From positions 5,677,234 to 5,741,233 of the forward strand of contig NZ_CP134062.1 in assembly GCF_031583025.1 (NCBI RefSeq): 64,000 bases of DNA, read 5' to 3'. Under the pieces are notes generated by a model. It saw nothing but the letters and a program-made list of their open reading frames with translations. It was not told the origin of the DNA and did no database searches. Every line of letters begins with the position of its first letter. Position 1 is the first letter of the stretch. This document shows, in pieces, positions 53,303 through 61,337 of the stretch. The position numbers and the translations under genes were made by a program. Origin of the DNA: Mycobacterium sp. Z3061 (GTDB lineage: Bacteria > Actinomycetota > Actinomycetes > Mycobacteriales > Mycobacteriaceae).

Positions 53303-54064
53303 TCAGGCGTGCACGGACTCCGCGCTCGCATCCTCCGATTCGTCGCGGCGATTACGGGTGTGCAGCAGGCAACCGGCCGCCACGGCCAGGCATGTGACGG
53401 CGGGAATCACCAGCGCCCACCCGCCCAGCCGCGAACCGACGAGCAGACCGATCACGCCGCCTGCCAGGAACAGGACGAAAGTCACCGTGAGCACCGTGCC
53501 CTTCCACTTCTCCAAGCCGTGCTCGCGGCTGCGGCCAAGCATCAGGCCCAGGTCGGTGATGGTGCCGGTGAAGTGGGTGGTCCGCACGGCCATCCCGCGA
53601 AAGCTCGACGTCAACCCGTTCTGCATGCCGAGCGCCGTCGCGGCGCAGACTGCCTGCAGGATGGGTTGCTCCATCCCGAGCGTGGACAGGAGCGCCCTGA
53701 CCGGGGTGTCTTCCAGGCCGGCCGCGGCCAGACCCAGCAGCGTCGCCTCGAAGATCAACAGCGCCGCATGCCGCGGCCCGGCCTGGGCACGCGTCGGCGC
53801 CAGCACCGCCCCCGCGATCGCCGCCCCGAACAGGAACCCGAAGATGATGGCAGCCAACAGGTGCCCTTCGTAGAGCCAGGGATTGGCCGTATTCATCCCG
53901 AGCTGGGTCGTGGCTGCCGTCACATTCGCGACCGGAAACGCCAGCAACAAGATGGCCACGGCGTTGACGAACCCCGCCGTCAACGCGAGCACGGCGCTGT
54001 ACCCGAGGACAACCCAGCGGGGGAGCGGCCCGCCTTCCTCGGCAGGTTGCATCCACCATTGCAT
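53303..54064 (-). CDS. DUF1275 (YoaK-type) membrane protein
   Basis: Protein of 253 residues from ATG 54064; a TTG 51 bases upstream is possible. Six hydrophobic segments, starting WVVLGYSAVLALTAGFVNAVAILL, with the family motif MAVRTTHFTGTITDLGLMLGR in the second half and AVCAATALGMQNGL before it. DUF1275 proteins are widespread inner-membrane proteins of unknown function. The C-terminal 20 residues are charged and cytoplasmic. It is convergent with the Rieske gene and transcribed in the same direction as the desaturase pair upstream. Confidence 0.88.
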   Translation of the reverse strand: MQWWMQPAEEGGPLPRWVVLGYSAVLALTAGFVNAVAILLLAFPVANVTAATTQLGMNTANPWLYEGHLLAAIIFGFLFGAAIAGAVLAPTRAQAGPRHAALLIFEATLLGLAAAGLEDTPVRALLSTLGMEQPILQAVCAATALGMQNGLTSSFRGMAVRTTHFTGTITDLGLMLGRSREHGLEKWKGTVLTVTFVLFLAGGVIGLLVGSRLGGWALVIPAVTCLAVAAGCLLHTRNRRDESEDASAESVHA

Positions 54065-54185
54065 TGTCGTCAGATACCCACGTGGGTTGTGACCTAATCG
54101 CTTTCGGTCAAACAACCTTCGGTAAACGGCCCGTTAACCAAAAATCGGAATTTGGCCTGAATTAATTGACGCGGGGATGTCCCGC

Positions 54186-55346
54186 TCAAGCGGCTTGGGC
54201 TTCCCGACGCGGCCGGGCGAAAATCACCTCGCGGATGGCCGACGGCTGCATGGCTTCCGACGCCTTGCGTCCGAAGTCGTTGGGCAGCGACAGCCGGAAG
54301 ACCTTCTTCCACGCCGAGGCGACCTGGCGTGGCAGCGAACCGGTGGTGTAGGTCAACCCGTACCGCTCGAACAACTCCTGCACCTTCGGTGCGATCTCCT
54401 GATACCGGTTGCTTGGCAGATCCGGATACAGGTGATGCTCGATCTGAAACGAGAGGTTGCCACTCATGAAGTGCAGGAAGGCATTTCCTGAAATATTGGC
54501 CGACCCGAGCATCTGCCGCAGGTACCACTGACCGCGGGTCTCACCCTCGATAGAGGTCTTCTCATAGGTCTGGACGCCCTCGGGGAAGTGCCCGCACATG
54601 ATCACCGAGTGGGTCCACAGGTTACGGACGAGGTTTGCGGTGAGGTTCGCGGTCACCGTCGTGACGGCCGAGGGGCCCGACAGCAGTGGGTGCAGCACGT
54701 AGTCGCGCATCACGTGCTTGCGCACTTTGGCCAGCACCTTCTTGCCCTGCTGCCGGAATTGTTCTTTATCGCTACGGCCCTGCAAATACTTCCCGATTTC
54801 GAGATCGTATGCGGCGATTCCGTATTGAAAAAGGCAGGCATTGATGAAATTCCACAGCGGCTGCGCCAGATAAAATGGCTTCCAGCGTTGATCTTCGTCG
54901 ACCCGCATGATCCCGTACCCCAAGTCATGGTCCTTGCCAAGGACATTGGTGTAGGTGTGGTGGACCTCATTGTGCGAGTGCTTCCACATCTCCGACGGCG
55001 AGGCGTTGTCCCATTCCCAGGTGGTGGAGTGGATCTTCGGGTCCCGCATCCAGTCCCACTGGCCGTGCATCACGTTGTGGCCGATCTCCATGTTTTCGAC
55101 GATCTTCGAGATCGACAGTCCGGCGGTGCCGATCAGCCACGCCGGCGGGAATAGGGAGAACAGCAGGACCGCGCGACTGGCCAGCTCCAGACGGCGCTGG
55201 CCGTCGATGACGGCGCGGATGTACGCGGCGTCGCGCTCGCCGCGGCCGGCCAGTACGTTCTCGCGGATCGCGTCCAGTTCACGCCCCAGGTTCTCGATGT
55301 CCTCGTCGGACAGGTGGGCGGTCGGGTTCGGTTGTGTAGCGGTCAT
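54186..55346 (-). CDS. desA3: Membrane fatty acid (stearoyl-CoA) desaturase, DesA3 type
   Basis: Protein of 386 residues with the three histidine boxes of membrane desaturases: GHNVMHG (His90, His94), WKHSHNEVHH (His123-His130) and FQIEHHLYP near residue 305, plus paired membrane helices (LLFSLFPPAWLIG and others). DesA3 introduces the delta-9 double bond into stearoyl-CoA to make oleate, using electrons from a ferredoxin reductase. The reductase gene lies nine bases upstream on the same strand. The C terminus ends AQAA, resembling the Leu-Ala-Ala degron reported for M. tuberculosis DesA3. In M. tuberculosis this pair is at Rv3229c-Rv3230c, far from this region, so this may be a paralogue. 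Confidence 0.9.
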   Translation of the reverse strand: MTATQPNPTAHLSDEDIENLGRELDAIRENVLAGRGERDAAYIRAVIDGQRRLELASRAVLLFSLFPPAWLIGTAGLSISKIVENMEIGHNVMHGQWDWMRDPKIHSTTWEWDNASPSEMWKHSHNEVHHTYTNVLGKDHDLGYGIMRVDEDQRWKPFYLAQPLWNFINACLFQYGIAAYDLEIGKYLQGRSDKEQFRQQGKKVLAKVRKHVMRDYVLHPLLSGPSAVTTVTANLTANLVRNLWTHSVIMCGHFPEGVQTYEKTSIEGETRGQWYLRQMLGSANISGNAFLHFMSGNLSFQIEHHLYPDLPSNRYQEIAPKVQELFERYGLTYTTGSLPRQVASAWKKVFRLSLPNDFGRKASEAMQPSAIREVIFARPRREAQAA

Positions 55347-55355
55347 TTCGGCTCC

Positions 55356-56456
55356 TCAGAGGTCGAGCTCGCAGGCACCCGCAGCAGCGGACACGCAGGT
55401 CTGAATTTGTACGTTGTCGCCCGGGTTGGCGGTGGTGACTTCGCCGTTGCGCAGGTCGCGCACCGCGCCCTGACGCAACGGCACGACGCACCCGAAGCAG
55501 ACGCCCATCCGGCAACCCGACGGCATCAACACCCCGGCGGCCTCTCCGGTGTCCAGCAGCGTCTGGGATCCGTCGGCTTCCACGACGCTGCCGCTCTTGG
55601 CGAACGTCACGGTGCCACCTTCGCCGGCGGTGATGACGGCCGGGCGGAAGCGCTCGATGTGCAGCAGGTCGGCGATGCCGTCTGCGGCCCAGCTGTGTTC
55701 GATCGCGTCGAGCAGACCGGCCGGCCCGCATGCCCACGTTTCGCGTTCGGCGAGGTCGGGGACCAGGTCGGCCAGGCGCGTCACGTCGAGCATGCCGTCG
55801 GCGTCAGTGTGCTTCTCCACCAGACGGATTCGGCCCTCCCGGGCCAGCATGCGCAGTTCCCAACCGAATATGACGTCGTCTGCGGTGGGCGCGGAGTGCA
55901 CCACCACGACGTCCGTGGCCGGCCCGGATAGACCTGCCATGTTGCGCAACATCCCCATCACCGGGGTGATGCCGCTGCCCGCCGTGACGAACAGCACCTT
56001 CGCCGGCACCTGGTCGCCCAGGGTGAACTCACCCGCCGCCTGGTCCAGCTGAATCACGGTCCCGACGGTGGCGCGCCGAACCAGGTAGTTGCTGACCACG
56101 CCATCGGGGATCGCCTTCACGGTGACCGCGATGCAACCGTCCCTGCGCTGGGTCTTCGAGGTCAGCGAGTAGGCCCGCCACTGACGGACCCCGTCCACGT
56201 CCACGCCGATGCGCACATACTGGCCCGGCACATGGGGGCGCCAGCCTCGTCCAGGCCGGATCACCACCGTGGCGGCGTCGCGGGTCTCAGGGTGGATAGC
56301 GACGATGCGCCCGCGCAAGTCGGCGCCGGACCGCAGCGGATCGATGATGTCGAGGTAGTCGTTGGGAACCAACGGCGTCGTTACCCGCTCGGCAAACTTC
56401 AGCACGCGCTCTCGCAATGCGCCGACGACATTGGGTCGGGTAGCCACTGTTGTCAT
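55356..56456 (-). CDS. Ferredoxin-NADP-type oxidoreductase, electron donor to the desaturase (Rv3230c type)
   Basis: Protein of 366 residues. FAD domain with RAYSLTSK, NAD(P) domain with FVTAGSGITPVMGMLRNMA and TWACGPAGLLDAI, and a C-terminal plant-type [2Fe-2S] ferredoxin domain with SGCRMGVCFGCVVPL and a final QTCVS. This order, FNR followed by ferredoxin, is that of Rv3230c, which drives DesA3. Nine bases separate it from the desaturase start, so they form an operon. The promoter region of 84 bases is shared with the divergent PucR-type regulator; TTGCAC and a TACAT element on the reverse strand may be its promoter. Confidence 0.92.
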   Translation of the reverse strand: MTTVATRPNVVGALRERVLKFAERVTTPLVPNDYLDIIDPLRSGADLRGRIVAIHPETRDAATVVIRPGRGWRPHVPGQYVRIGVDVDGVRQWRAYSLTSKTQRRDGCIAVTVKAIPDGVVSNYLVRRATVGTVIQLDQAAGEFTLGDQVPAKVLFVTAGSGITPVMGMLRNMAGLSGPATDVVVVHSAPTADDVIFGWELRMLAREGRIRLVEKHTDADGMLDVTRLADLVPDLAERETWACGPAGLLDAIEHSWAADGIADLLHIERFRPAVITAGEGGTVTFAKSGSVVEADGSQTLLDTGEAAGVLMPSGCRMGVCFGCVVPLRQGAVRDLRNGEVTTANPGDNVQIQTCVSAAAGACELDL

Positions 56457-56540
56457 GACTCCATCCTCGTTGTCACCGGATGTAAAGTCTTGACCTGTCC
56501 GTGCAAAAATATGGGCTCAATTTGTTCGAAAGGAATAGAT

Positions 56541-57743
56541 TTGGCCGATTCGTCGCTTCGGCTGAGCGGCTTGCAGCTCGACGAACCCGTGGTCAGGGCG
56601 TTGGAGTCCATCCTTCCGGGGATGGCAGAGCGAACAGTGACCGCGATCACGGTGGCGGTACCGAGTTATGCCGACGCCTTCAGCGGGCGGATGGGCCAGA
56701 TCATCGAGAATGCGGTGCAGACGTCGCTGGGCGTGTTCCTGCGACTGGCGACCCGACCCCGGGACACCGATCCCGGGACGTCCCTGCTGCAGGCCGTCGA
56801 CGGTGCTTATGAACTCGGGCGCGGCGAAGCGCGTCAGGGCCGGACGATCGATGCACTGCTGGCGGCCTATCGGGTGGGAGCTCAGGTCGCCTGGCAGGAA
56901 CTGTCGGCAACCGCCGTCGCAGGGGGACTCCCCGCGTCGACCATCGCGAGGTTCGCCGAGTTGGTGTTCGCCTACATCGACGAGTTGTCAGCGTCCAGCG
57001 TGTCCGGCCACGCCGACGAGCTGGCCACCACGGGCCGGGTCCGGCAGCGTTACCTCGACCGGTTGAGCCAGGATCTGCTGGCCGGGGAGGCCGCGGCAAC
57101 GCTGACCGCCGCGGCCGAGCAGGCCGGCTGGCAACCGCCTGACACGCTTACCGCAGTGCTGGTGCCGTTGACGCAAACCCGGGGTTTGGCAGCGCAATTC
57201 GGGCAGTCCACGCTGCAATTGGCCGAAGATCTACCCGGTGTGGACGCGGCGGAGGCGCTCGCAGTCCTGCTGGTCCCCGACGTAGCCGGCACCGCACGGC
57301 GCCAGTTGCTGTCGACGCTGGGCGCCAGAAAGGCTCTGGTAGGCCCGGCCCGTCCGTGGATGGACGTCCGGACGTCCTACCAACGCGCTCTGCGCGCCCG
57401 GGACCTGTTGCCGGCCGAAGCCGACAGCGCCGTCGACACCGACGACCATCTCGTCGAACTCGTGCTCGGCGCCGACCGGGAGGCTGCCGACGACCTGCGG
57501 GCCCGAGTGCTGGCGCCGCTGGCCGGCCTGCCGCCTAACACGGCCGACCGGCTCACCGAAACCCTGCGCTCTTGGGTGCTGCATCAGGGCCGGCGCGACG
57601 CCGTGGCGGCCGATCTCTTCATTCACGCTCAGACAGTCCGTTACCGGATGAGTCAGCTGCGCGAGCTGTACGGCGACCGACTGGGCGAGCCCCGGACCGT
57701 ACTGGAACTGACCGTCGCCCTGGGCCTCGAATCGACCGCCTGA
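56541..57743 (+). CDS. PucR/CdaR-type helix-turn-helix regulator
   Basis: Protein of 400 residues from TTG 56541, which has GAAAGGAA just upstream; a longer frame reaches back over the divergent promoter. The N-terminal half (VVRALESILPGMAERTVTAI onward) resembles the RsbRD-like or uncharacterised sensor part of actinobacterial PucR proteins. The C-terminal 60 residues (LTETLRSWVLHQGRRDAVAADLFIHAQTVRYRMSQLRELYGD) are the HTH_30 DNA-binding domain. Being divergent from the reductase-desaturase operon with an 84-base gap, it probably controls it, perhaps in response to acyl-CoA or redox state. The ligand is unknown. Confidence 0.85.
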   Translation: MADSSLRLSGLQLDEPVVRALESILPGMAERTVTAITVAVPSYADAFSGRMGQIIENAVQTSLGVFLRLATRPRDTDPGTSLLQAVDGAYELGRGEARQGRTIDALLAAYRVGAQVAWQELSATAVAGGLPASTIARFAELVFAYIDELSASSVSGHADELATTGRVRQRYLDRLSQDLLAGEAAATLTAAAEQAGWQPPDTLTAVLVPLTQTRGLAAQFGQSTLQLAEDLPGVDAAEALAVLLVPDVAGTARRQLLSTLGARKALVGPARPWMDVRTSYQRALRARDLLPAEADSAVDTDDHLVELVLGADREAADDLRARVLAPLAGLPPNTADRLTETLRSWVLHQGRRDAVAADLFIHAQTVRYRMSQLRELYGDRLGEPRTVLELTVALGLESTA

Positions 57744-57792
57744 CCATCGGCGAGGGCTTGCCCCGGTCCGGCTGAGCGATTATGGTGATCCG

Positions 57793-57825
57793 TAATACGG
57801 ATATTCGGGATTCGTATTGCGAATC
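57793..57825. promoter_or_regulatory. Nested inverted repeats before the small anchored protein gene
   Basis: TAATACG (57793-57799) is nearly complementary to CGTATTG (57813-57819), and GATTCG-TATTG-CGAATC (57809-57825) is a perfect 6-base palindrome with a 5-base spacer. They end 17 bases before the next ATG and include an AT-rich patch, as for an operator over a promoter. Confidence 0.45.
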
Positions 57826-57842
57826 AACCAAGGAGAAGTGTC

Positions 57843-58073
57843 ATGACAAGCCCCACGATCAAATACGTCGGCATCTATACCGCCTTCGCGGCGACCGCCA
57901 TCGCGCTGACGGCGACCCTGGGGTTGGACTCGGGAAGCCAACAGGCGACCTCGATGAACGACACCACGTCGGCCCCCACGACTACTCTCACCCCGCTGAC
58001 CACCCTCGCCCCGCCGTCGACCCTGGACGCTCCCCCGGCCCTGTCGGCTCCCCCGGCCCCGCCGCTTCCCTGA
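57843..58073 (+). CDS. Small Thr/Pro-rich exported or anchored protein
   Basis: Protein of 76 residues; AAGGAG lies before the ATG. Residues 7-28 (KYVGIYTAFAATAIALTATLG) form a signal anchor or signal peptide. The rest is low complexity, rich in Thr and Pro, ending [13 protein letters not shown]. It resembles short mycobacterial envelope proteins of unknown function. It precedes the PE-PPE pair by 185 bases and may not be co-transcribed with it. Confidence 0.7.
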   Translation: MTSPTIKYVGIYTAFAATAIALTATLGLDSGSQQATSMNDTTSAPTTTLTPLTTLAPPSTLDAPPALSAPPAPPLP

Positions 58074-58258
58074 CCGCGTCACGTCCCCGCCGGTCGATTT
58101 CTTTGAGAACATCGCGGTCAAACTTGAACCGTCAGGTCACCGAAGCAGTAACCTGCAGCTAGCACGTGCCGGCCCCCGGAATTGGTCATCACCGATGTGA
58201 TACCAATCCCCCTGGGGCACAGGCACTTCGGTTCGGCCATCGGTCAAAGGAGACGCGG

Positions 58259-58558
58259 ATGTCGTTTGTCGTCACCCATCCGGAGACGTTGGCGTCGGCA
58301 GCCGGCACCCTGCGGGGGATCGGGTCTGCGGTCGCCACTCAGAACAATGCCGCCCACGCGCCCACCACCGGAGTAGTTCCGGCTGCCGCTGACGAGGTCT
58401 CAGTGCTGACCGCCGCGCGATTCAACGGGCACGCCCAGACCTACCAGGCAATGAGCGCCCAGGCCGCGATGGTCCACGAGTTTTTCATCAGCACATTGGC
58501 TGCCAGCGCCGGCTCCTACGCGGTCACCGAGGCCGCCAATGCGCTCTCGGCACGGTAG
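58259..58558 (+). CDS. PE family protein (PE7-like)
   Basis: Protein of 99 residues, AGGAG nine bases before the ATG. It begins [20 protein letters not shown] and consists of the PE helix hairpin only. The C-terminal [12 protein letters not shown] contains the YxxxD/E type VII secretion signal (Tyr-Ala-Val-Thr-Glu). It pairs with the PPE protein encoded eight bases downstream and is exported through an ESX system as a heterodimer. Length and neighbours match PE7 (Rv0916c). Confidence 0.93.
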   Translation: MSFVVTHPETLASAAGTLRGIGSAVATQNNAAHAPTTGVVPAAADEVSVLTAARFNGHAQTYQAMSAQAAMVHEFFISTLAASAGSYAVTEAANALSAR

Positions 58559-58566
58559 GAATCGGG

Positions 58567-59796
58567 TTGGGTACCGACTTCGGGCTGTTGCCGCCGGAGG
58601 TTAATTCGGCCCGGATGTATATGGGTCCAGGGGCGGGTTCGATGCTGGCCGCCGCCAACGCCTGGGATGGTGTAGCCGCGGTGCTGAACTCCGCGGCGGT
58701 GTCGTACGGGACAGTGATCGCCGGCCTCGCGGTCGAGTCATGGTTCGGCCCCGCGTCGGCGTCCATGGCTGCCGCGGCCACACCGTATGCGGCTTGGCTG
58801 AGTGCGGCCGCGATGCGGGCCGAGCGAACCGCAGCCCAGGCGCGTATTGCCGCCGGGGCGTATGAGACCGCCTATGCGATGACGGTGCCGCCGCCATTGA
58901 TCACGGCCAATCGCGAGCAGTTGATGTCGCTGGCCGCGACGAACCTGCTGGGTCAGAACAGCCCCGCGATCGAAGCGTTGCAGGCCGAATACGCCGAGAT
59001 GTGGGCTCAGGATGCCGCCGCAATGTTCGCCTACGCGGCCTCGTCCGAGACGGCCTCGACGCTGCTCCCGTTCACCGCACCGGCCCAGGCCGCCGATCCG
59101 GCGGGTCCGGCGGCCGCGGCGGCCGCGGTGAGCGGTCAACCAGCGCTGGATCTGATCTCGTCGATGTCTGCGCAGACGCTGCAGGGCCTGGCGGCTCTGA
59201 TATCGCCGGCTTCGACCGTGACGACAGCGACCGCCGCCGCCATCCCCACCCCGATCGGTGACCTGGACATCGCGGCCGCGTATATCGCGATCACCGCGAC
59301 CGCCAGCCTGTCGCTGTCCGCCGTGAACACCGCCCGGCCGTGGATCTTCGGTTACGGGAGCACCAGCAAGACTCCGGGCGACGACGCGGTGGAGCCCACC
59401 GGAGGCACCCCGCTCGGGTCGCACCAGGATGCCGGGCCGAGCGTGGGCGGGGTTGCGCCGAGCGCCGGCGTGGGTCAGGCCGCTCTGGTAGGAGCGTTGA
59501 CGGTCCCGCACAGCTGGACGGTGGCCGCTCCGGAGATCCGGCTGGCGGTCGAGTCACTGCCGAGCACGGGCGCCGGCGTCGGCCCCGCGCCGACGAACCT
59601 GGGCGCGGCGCCGGCGGCCATGCTGGGCGGCATGGCTCTGGCGAGCATGGCGGGCCGCGGCAGCACGGGCGCCGGTCCGGCGAGTACCGACGCCGCGGCC
59701 GAGGACGACGGCCAGCCCAAGCGCAAACCCACGGTCGTGGTGATCCAGCAGCCGCCGCCCGCCGGCCCGGGTCCGGCGGGCAACCGTCCGCAATAA
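58567..59796 (+). CDS. PPE family protein, SVP-like (PPE14-like)
   Basis: Protein of 409 residues from TTG 58567. It starts [26 protein letters not shown], the standard PPE N terminus, and has [10 protein letters not shown] at the WxG position and a 180-residue helical PPE domain. In the C-terminal half [15 protein letters not shown] corresponds to the GxxSVPxxW motif of the PPE-SVP group. The end is rich in Gly, Ala and Pro with a basic [10 protein letters not shown] stretch. It is translated with the PE gene. The PE-PPE-thiolase-carotenoid oxygenase order matches PE7-PPE14-Rv0914c-Rv0913c. Confidence 0.93.
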   Translation: MGTDFGLLPPEVNSARMYMGPGAGSMLAAANAWDGVAAVLNSAAVSYGTVIAGLAVESWFGPASASMAAAATPYAAWLSAAAMRAERTAAQARIAAGAYETAYAMTVPPPLITANREQLMSLAATNLLGQNSPAIEALQAEYAEMWAQDAAAMFAYAASSETASTLLPFTAPAQAADPAGPAAAAAAVSGQPALDLISSMSAQTLQGLAALISPASTVTTATAAAIPTPIGDLDIAAAYIAITATASLSLSAVNTARPWIFGYGSTSKTPGDDAVEPTGGTPLGSHQDAGPSVGGVAPSAGVGQAALVGALTVPHSWTVAAPEIRLAVESLPSTGAGVGPAPTNLGAAPAAMLGGMALASMAGRGSTGAGPASTDAAAEDDGQPKRKPTVVVIQQPPPAGPGPAGNRPQ

Positions 59797-59950
59797 ATCA
59801 CAGCGGCCGTGTAGAAAATTTTGTCAACAATTGCTCCGCCCCAATGTTCTTCGCGTTTCAACTGTTCGGCGGAGCTTTCGCCGCGACGAGCCGGATGTTG
59901 TCAAGAAGAGATGTTTGCCTTCGACCAAGGATGGCAATGTGACAACGGAG

Positions 59951-59980
59951 GTGGGCGTATCGGCCGGCCTATATGCCCAC
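59951..59980 (+). ncRNA. Hairpin of a structured intergenic RNA element
   Basis: GTGGGCGTAT and ATATGCCCAC pair over ten positions (one G-U) around CGGCCGGCCT. It lies in the 301-base gap between the PPE gene and the thiolase gene, four bases before a strong terminator hairpin. The pair could be a small RNA with its terminator, or a regulatory leader of the thiolase gene. The rest of the gap shows nothing recognisable. Confidence 0.4.
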
Positions 59981-59983
59981 CCA

Positions 59984-60027
59984 GGTCCCGTCGGTTCAGC
60001 CCGAGAGCCGACGGGACCGCTTTATTT
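59984..60027 (+). terminator. Strong intrinsic terminator
   Basis: GGTCCCGTCGG and CCGACGGGACC form a perfect 11-base stem with a 13-base loop, followed by GCTTTATTT. It is about 190 bases beyond the PPE stop and 70 bases before the thiolase start, so it is more likely to end a separate short transcript or an attenuated leader than the PPE message. Confidence 0.75.
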
Positions 60028-60097
60028 CGGGCCTTTTCCGGTCCTGCTGGCGGCTCACCCAGATATGCCGTGATGCAACGTCCGACCTGGGAGTACC

Positions 60098-61336
60098 GTG
60101 CCGCGTATGGGTGGCTCGTCTGCTGGCGTCTGGATTCTGGGTGGCTATCAAAGTGACTTCGCTCGCAATCTCGCCCGGGAGAGGCGCGACTTCGCGGCCC
60201 TGACCGCCGAAGTGGTGGACGGCACGCTGGCGGCTGCCCGGGTGGACGCGGCAGCAATCGGAGTGGTCCATGTCGGCAACGCCTTCGGTGAGATGTTCGC
60301 CACACAAGGACATCTGGGGGCAATGCCGGCCACGGTCTGCGGTGACCTCTGGGATAAGCCCGCCTCACGCCACGAGGCGGCGTGCGCGTCGGGAAGTGTG
60401 GCGGCGCTGGCCGCGATGGCCGATCTGCGGTCGGGGGCCTACGACAGTGCGCTTGTCGTAGGCCTGGAACTGGAGAAGACCGTGCCCGGTGACACCGCCG
60501 CGCAGTATCTGGGGGCGGCGGCCTGGACCGGGCACGAGGGAGAGGGCGCGCGCTACCTGTGGCCGTCGATGTTCGCGGAGGTCGCCGACGAGTACGACCG
60601 ACGCTACGGATTGGACGACACCCATCTGCGGGCCATCGCCGCGGTCAATTACGCCAACGCGCGCCGTAACCCGAATGCCCAGACGCGCGCCTGGACGGTG
60701 CCGGACCCCATTACCGACGACGACGAAACCAACCCGATCACCGAGGGCCGGTTGCGTCGGCTGGACTGCAGCCAGATGACCGACGGCGGTGCCGGAGTGG
60801 TCCTGGTCAACGACGCGTATCTGCGCGATCACCCCGATGCGCGGCCGGTCGGTCGCATCGACGGTTGGGGGCATCGCACCGTCGGGTTGGGCTTGCGTCA
60901 GAAGCTGGACCGCTCGAGCGACGACCCGTACGTGTTGCCCCACGTGCGCGCGGCGGTGCTAGACGCACTGCGGCGTGCCGACGTGACCCTGGACGACGTG
61001 GACGGGTTCGAGGTGCATGACTGCTTCACCCCTAGCGAGTACCTCGCCATCGACCACATTGGCTTGACCGGGCCTGGGGAATCGTGGAAGGCCATTGAGA
61101 ACGGGGAGATCGAAATCGGCGGTCGGTTGCCGATCAACCCCAGTGGCGGCTTGATCGGCGGCGGCCATCCGGTCGGGGCGTCGGGAGTTCGCATGTTGCT
61201 CGACGCGGCCAAACAGGTCAGTGACGCGGCCGGCGACTACCAGGTGGAGGGCGCGAAGACCTTCGGCACGTTGAACTTCGGCGGCAGTACAGCCACCACG
61301 GTCAGTTTCGTTGTCAGCACTACGCGAGGAATGTGA
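60098..61336 (+). CDS. Thiolase / acetyl-CoA acetyltransferase family protein (Rv0914c type)
   Basis: Protein of 412 residues from GTG 60098, which has GGGAG five bases upstream; an ATG three codons on is the alternative. Thiolase features are complete: EAACASGSVAALAA with the nucleophilic Cys, VDGFEVHDCFTPSEYLAID, and NPSGGLIGGGHPVGASGVRMLLD. It belongs to the lipid-carrier/ketoacyl-CoA thiolase group of mycobacteria. It ends one base before the carotenoid oxygenase start, so both are in one operon. A terminator-like hairpin upstream may attenuate it. Confidence 0.9.
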   Translation: MPRMGGSSAGVWILGGYQSDFARNLARERRDFAALTAEVVDGTLAAARVDAAAIGVVHVGNAFGEMFATQGHLGAMPATVCGDLWDKPASRHEAACASGSVAALAAMADLRSGAYDSALVVGLELEKTVPGDTAAQYLGAAAWTGHEGEGARYLWPSMFAEVADEYDRRYGLDDTHLRAIAAVNYANARRNPNAQTRAWTVPDPITDDDETNPITEGRLRRLDCSQMTDGGAGVVLVNDAYLRDHPDARPVGRIDGWGHRTVGLGLRQKLDRSSDDPYVLPHVRAAVLDALRRADVTLDDVDGFEVHDCFTPSEYLAIDHIGLTGPGESWKAIENGEIEIGGRLPINPSGGLIGGGHPVGASGVRMLLDAAKQVSDAAGDYQVEGAKTFGTLNFGGSTATTVSFVVSTTRGM

Positions 61337-61337
61337 C

